Shown here piece after piece: positions 32,665 to 32,972 of a stretch of 32,972 bases of DNA (positions within the stretch are counted from its first letter, which is position 1; each line of letters opens with the position of its first letter). The translations under genes and the position numbers were made by a program. This DNA comes from Erythrobacteraceae bacterium (lineage in GTDB: Bacteria > Pseudomonadota > Alphaproteobacteria > Sphingomonadales > Sphingomonadaceae), in the NCBI GenBank assembly GCA_002706445.1, contig PALE01000071.1:1-32972 (forward strand), written 5' to 3'. The notes beneath the pieces are model-generated. The model was not told the DNA's origin and ran no database searches. It saw only the letters and a program-made list of their open reading frames with translations.

Positions 32665-32972
32665 TTACGCGCCCTCAACCTCGCTAAGGTCAACCTTGAG
32701 GCCCGGGCCCATGGTCGAGGTCAGCGAGACCTTCTTGACATACTTGCCCTTGGCGCCCGACGGCTTGGCCTTCACGACCGCTTCGGTCAGGGCCTTGAAG
32801 TTCGCCTTCAGCGCAGCGTCGTCGAACGACAGCTTGCCGATACCCGAGTGGATGATGCCCATCTTCTCGACGCGGAATTCGACCTGGCCGCCCTTGGCGT
32901 CCTTATCCGCCTGCTCCACATTCGGCGTTACCATACCCAGATTCGGGTTCGGCATCAGGCCCTTGGGGCCCA
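32665..32972 (-). CDS. rplA: 50S ribosomal protein L1, C-terminal part
   Basis: About 102 residues are visible, from [19 protein letters not shown] to the TAA at 32667-32665; the gene begins beyond the window end. [13 protein letters not shown] is the L1 signature, followed by [22 protein letters not shown] and [12 protein letters not shown], all typical. L1 binds 23S rRNA at the mobile stalk and represses its own operon. The rest of the usual rplK-rplA cluster would lie further to the right. The ATG at 32955 is internal Met and not the start. Confidence 0.97.
   Translation of the reverse strand, partial: GPKGLMPNPNLGMVTPNVEQADKDAKGGQVEFRVEKMGIIHSGIGKLSFDDAALKANFKALTEAVVKAKPSGAKGKYVKKVSLTSTMGPGLKVDLSEVEGA

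Noticed and set aside
1-32972. CRISPR arrays, phage, toxin-antitoxin or restriction systems
   Set aside because: No regularly spaced repeats, integrase, transposase, capsid, nuclease or paired small toxin-like genes were seen; the repeats found are hairpin or dispersed types.

Overview
The window is GC-rich DNA from an alphaproteobacterium, most likely Sphingomonadales of the Erythrobacter type. Three TonB-dependent receptors, a phosphotransferase/DUF6285 pair, acyl-CoA genes and GC-driven antisense open frames all fit that group. This placement rests on gene content and style, not on a database search. Genes are tightly packed and run on both strands.

Layout. 1-581: end of a phosphotransferase-family gene and a DUF6285 gene. 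729-4362: a four-gene plus-strand operon, phhA-kynA-kynB-kynU (phenylalanine to tyrosine; tryptophan to kynurenine to anthranilate plus alanine), with ATGA overlaps between the last three genes. 4359-8857 (minus): an ABC ATPase and a large ABC-2 permease fused to an M1-type metallopeptidase. 8969-11605 (minus): a secreted M14 zinc carboxypeptidase, divergent from a 1095-residue TonB-dependent receptor (11853-15140) that ends in a strong bidirectional terminator. 15209-16911 (minus): 4-hydroxyphenylpyruvate dioxygenase overlapping a VOC protein, behind a clear sigma70 promoter whose -10 box lies in a palindromic operator. 17246-20050 (minus): a thiolase and a thiolase-like protein without the nucleophilic cysteine, divergent from a crotonase and an acyl-CoA dehydrogenase (20165-22258). 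22660-27470 (minus): two more TonB-dependent receptors. 27586-29094: a Baeyer-Villiger-type flavin monooxygenase. 29289-31801: a CinA-type MoCF protein, a broken polysaccharide deacetylase and a GNAT/FemAB-like protein. 31811-32598: a divergent HxlR regulator/MAPEG pair around a perfect inverted repeat. 32665-32972 (minus): the C-terminal part of ribosomal protein L1.

How the genes work together (inference): the left half reads as a peptide and aromatic amino-acid utilisation region, with outer-membrane uptake, exported carboxypeptidase, membrane peptidase/transporter, and then Phe/Tyr/Trp breakdown. The middle-right part reads as a beta-oxidation-like region with TonB receptors and a BVMO, suggesting use of a hydrophobic substrate.

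The least ordinary sequence is non-coding. A 273-bp element (22323-22595) has perfect 12-bp ends inside longer imperfect terminal inverted repeats and several internal hairpins. A partial relative at 29098-29235 shares a 28-nt module (27/28 identical) and a second hairpin module whose stem differs by paired changes. There is also a perfect 28-bp inverted repeat between the crotonase and acyl-CoA dehydrogenase genes. I found no CRISPR array, tRNA, rRNA, transposase or defence system.
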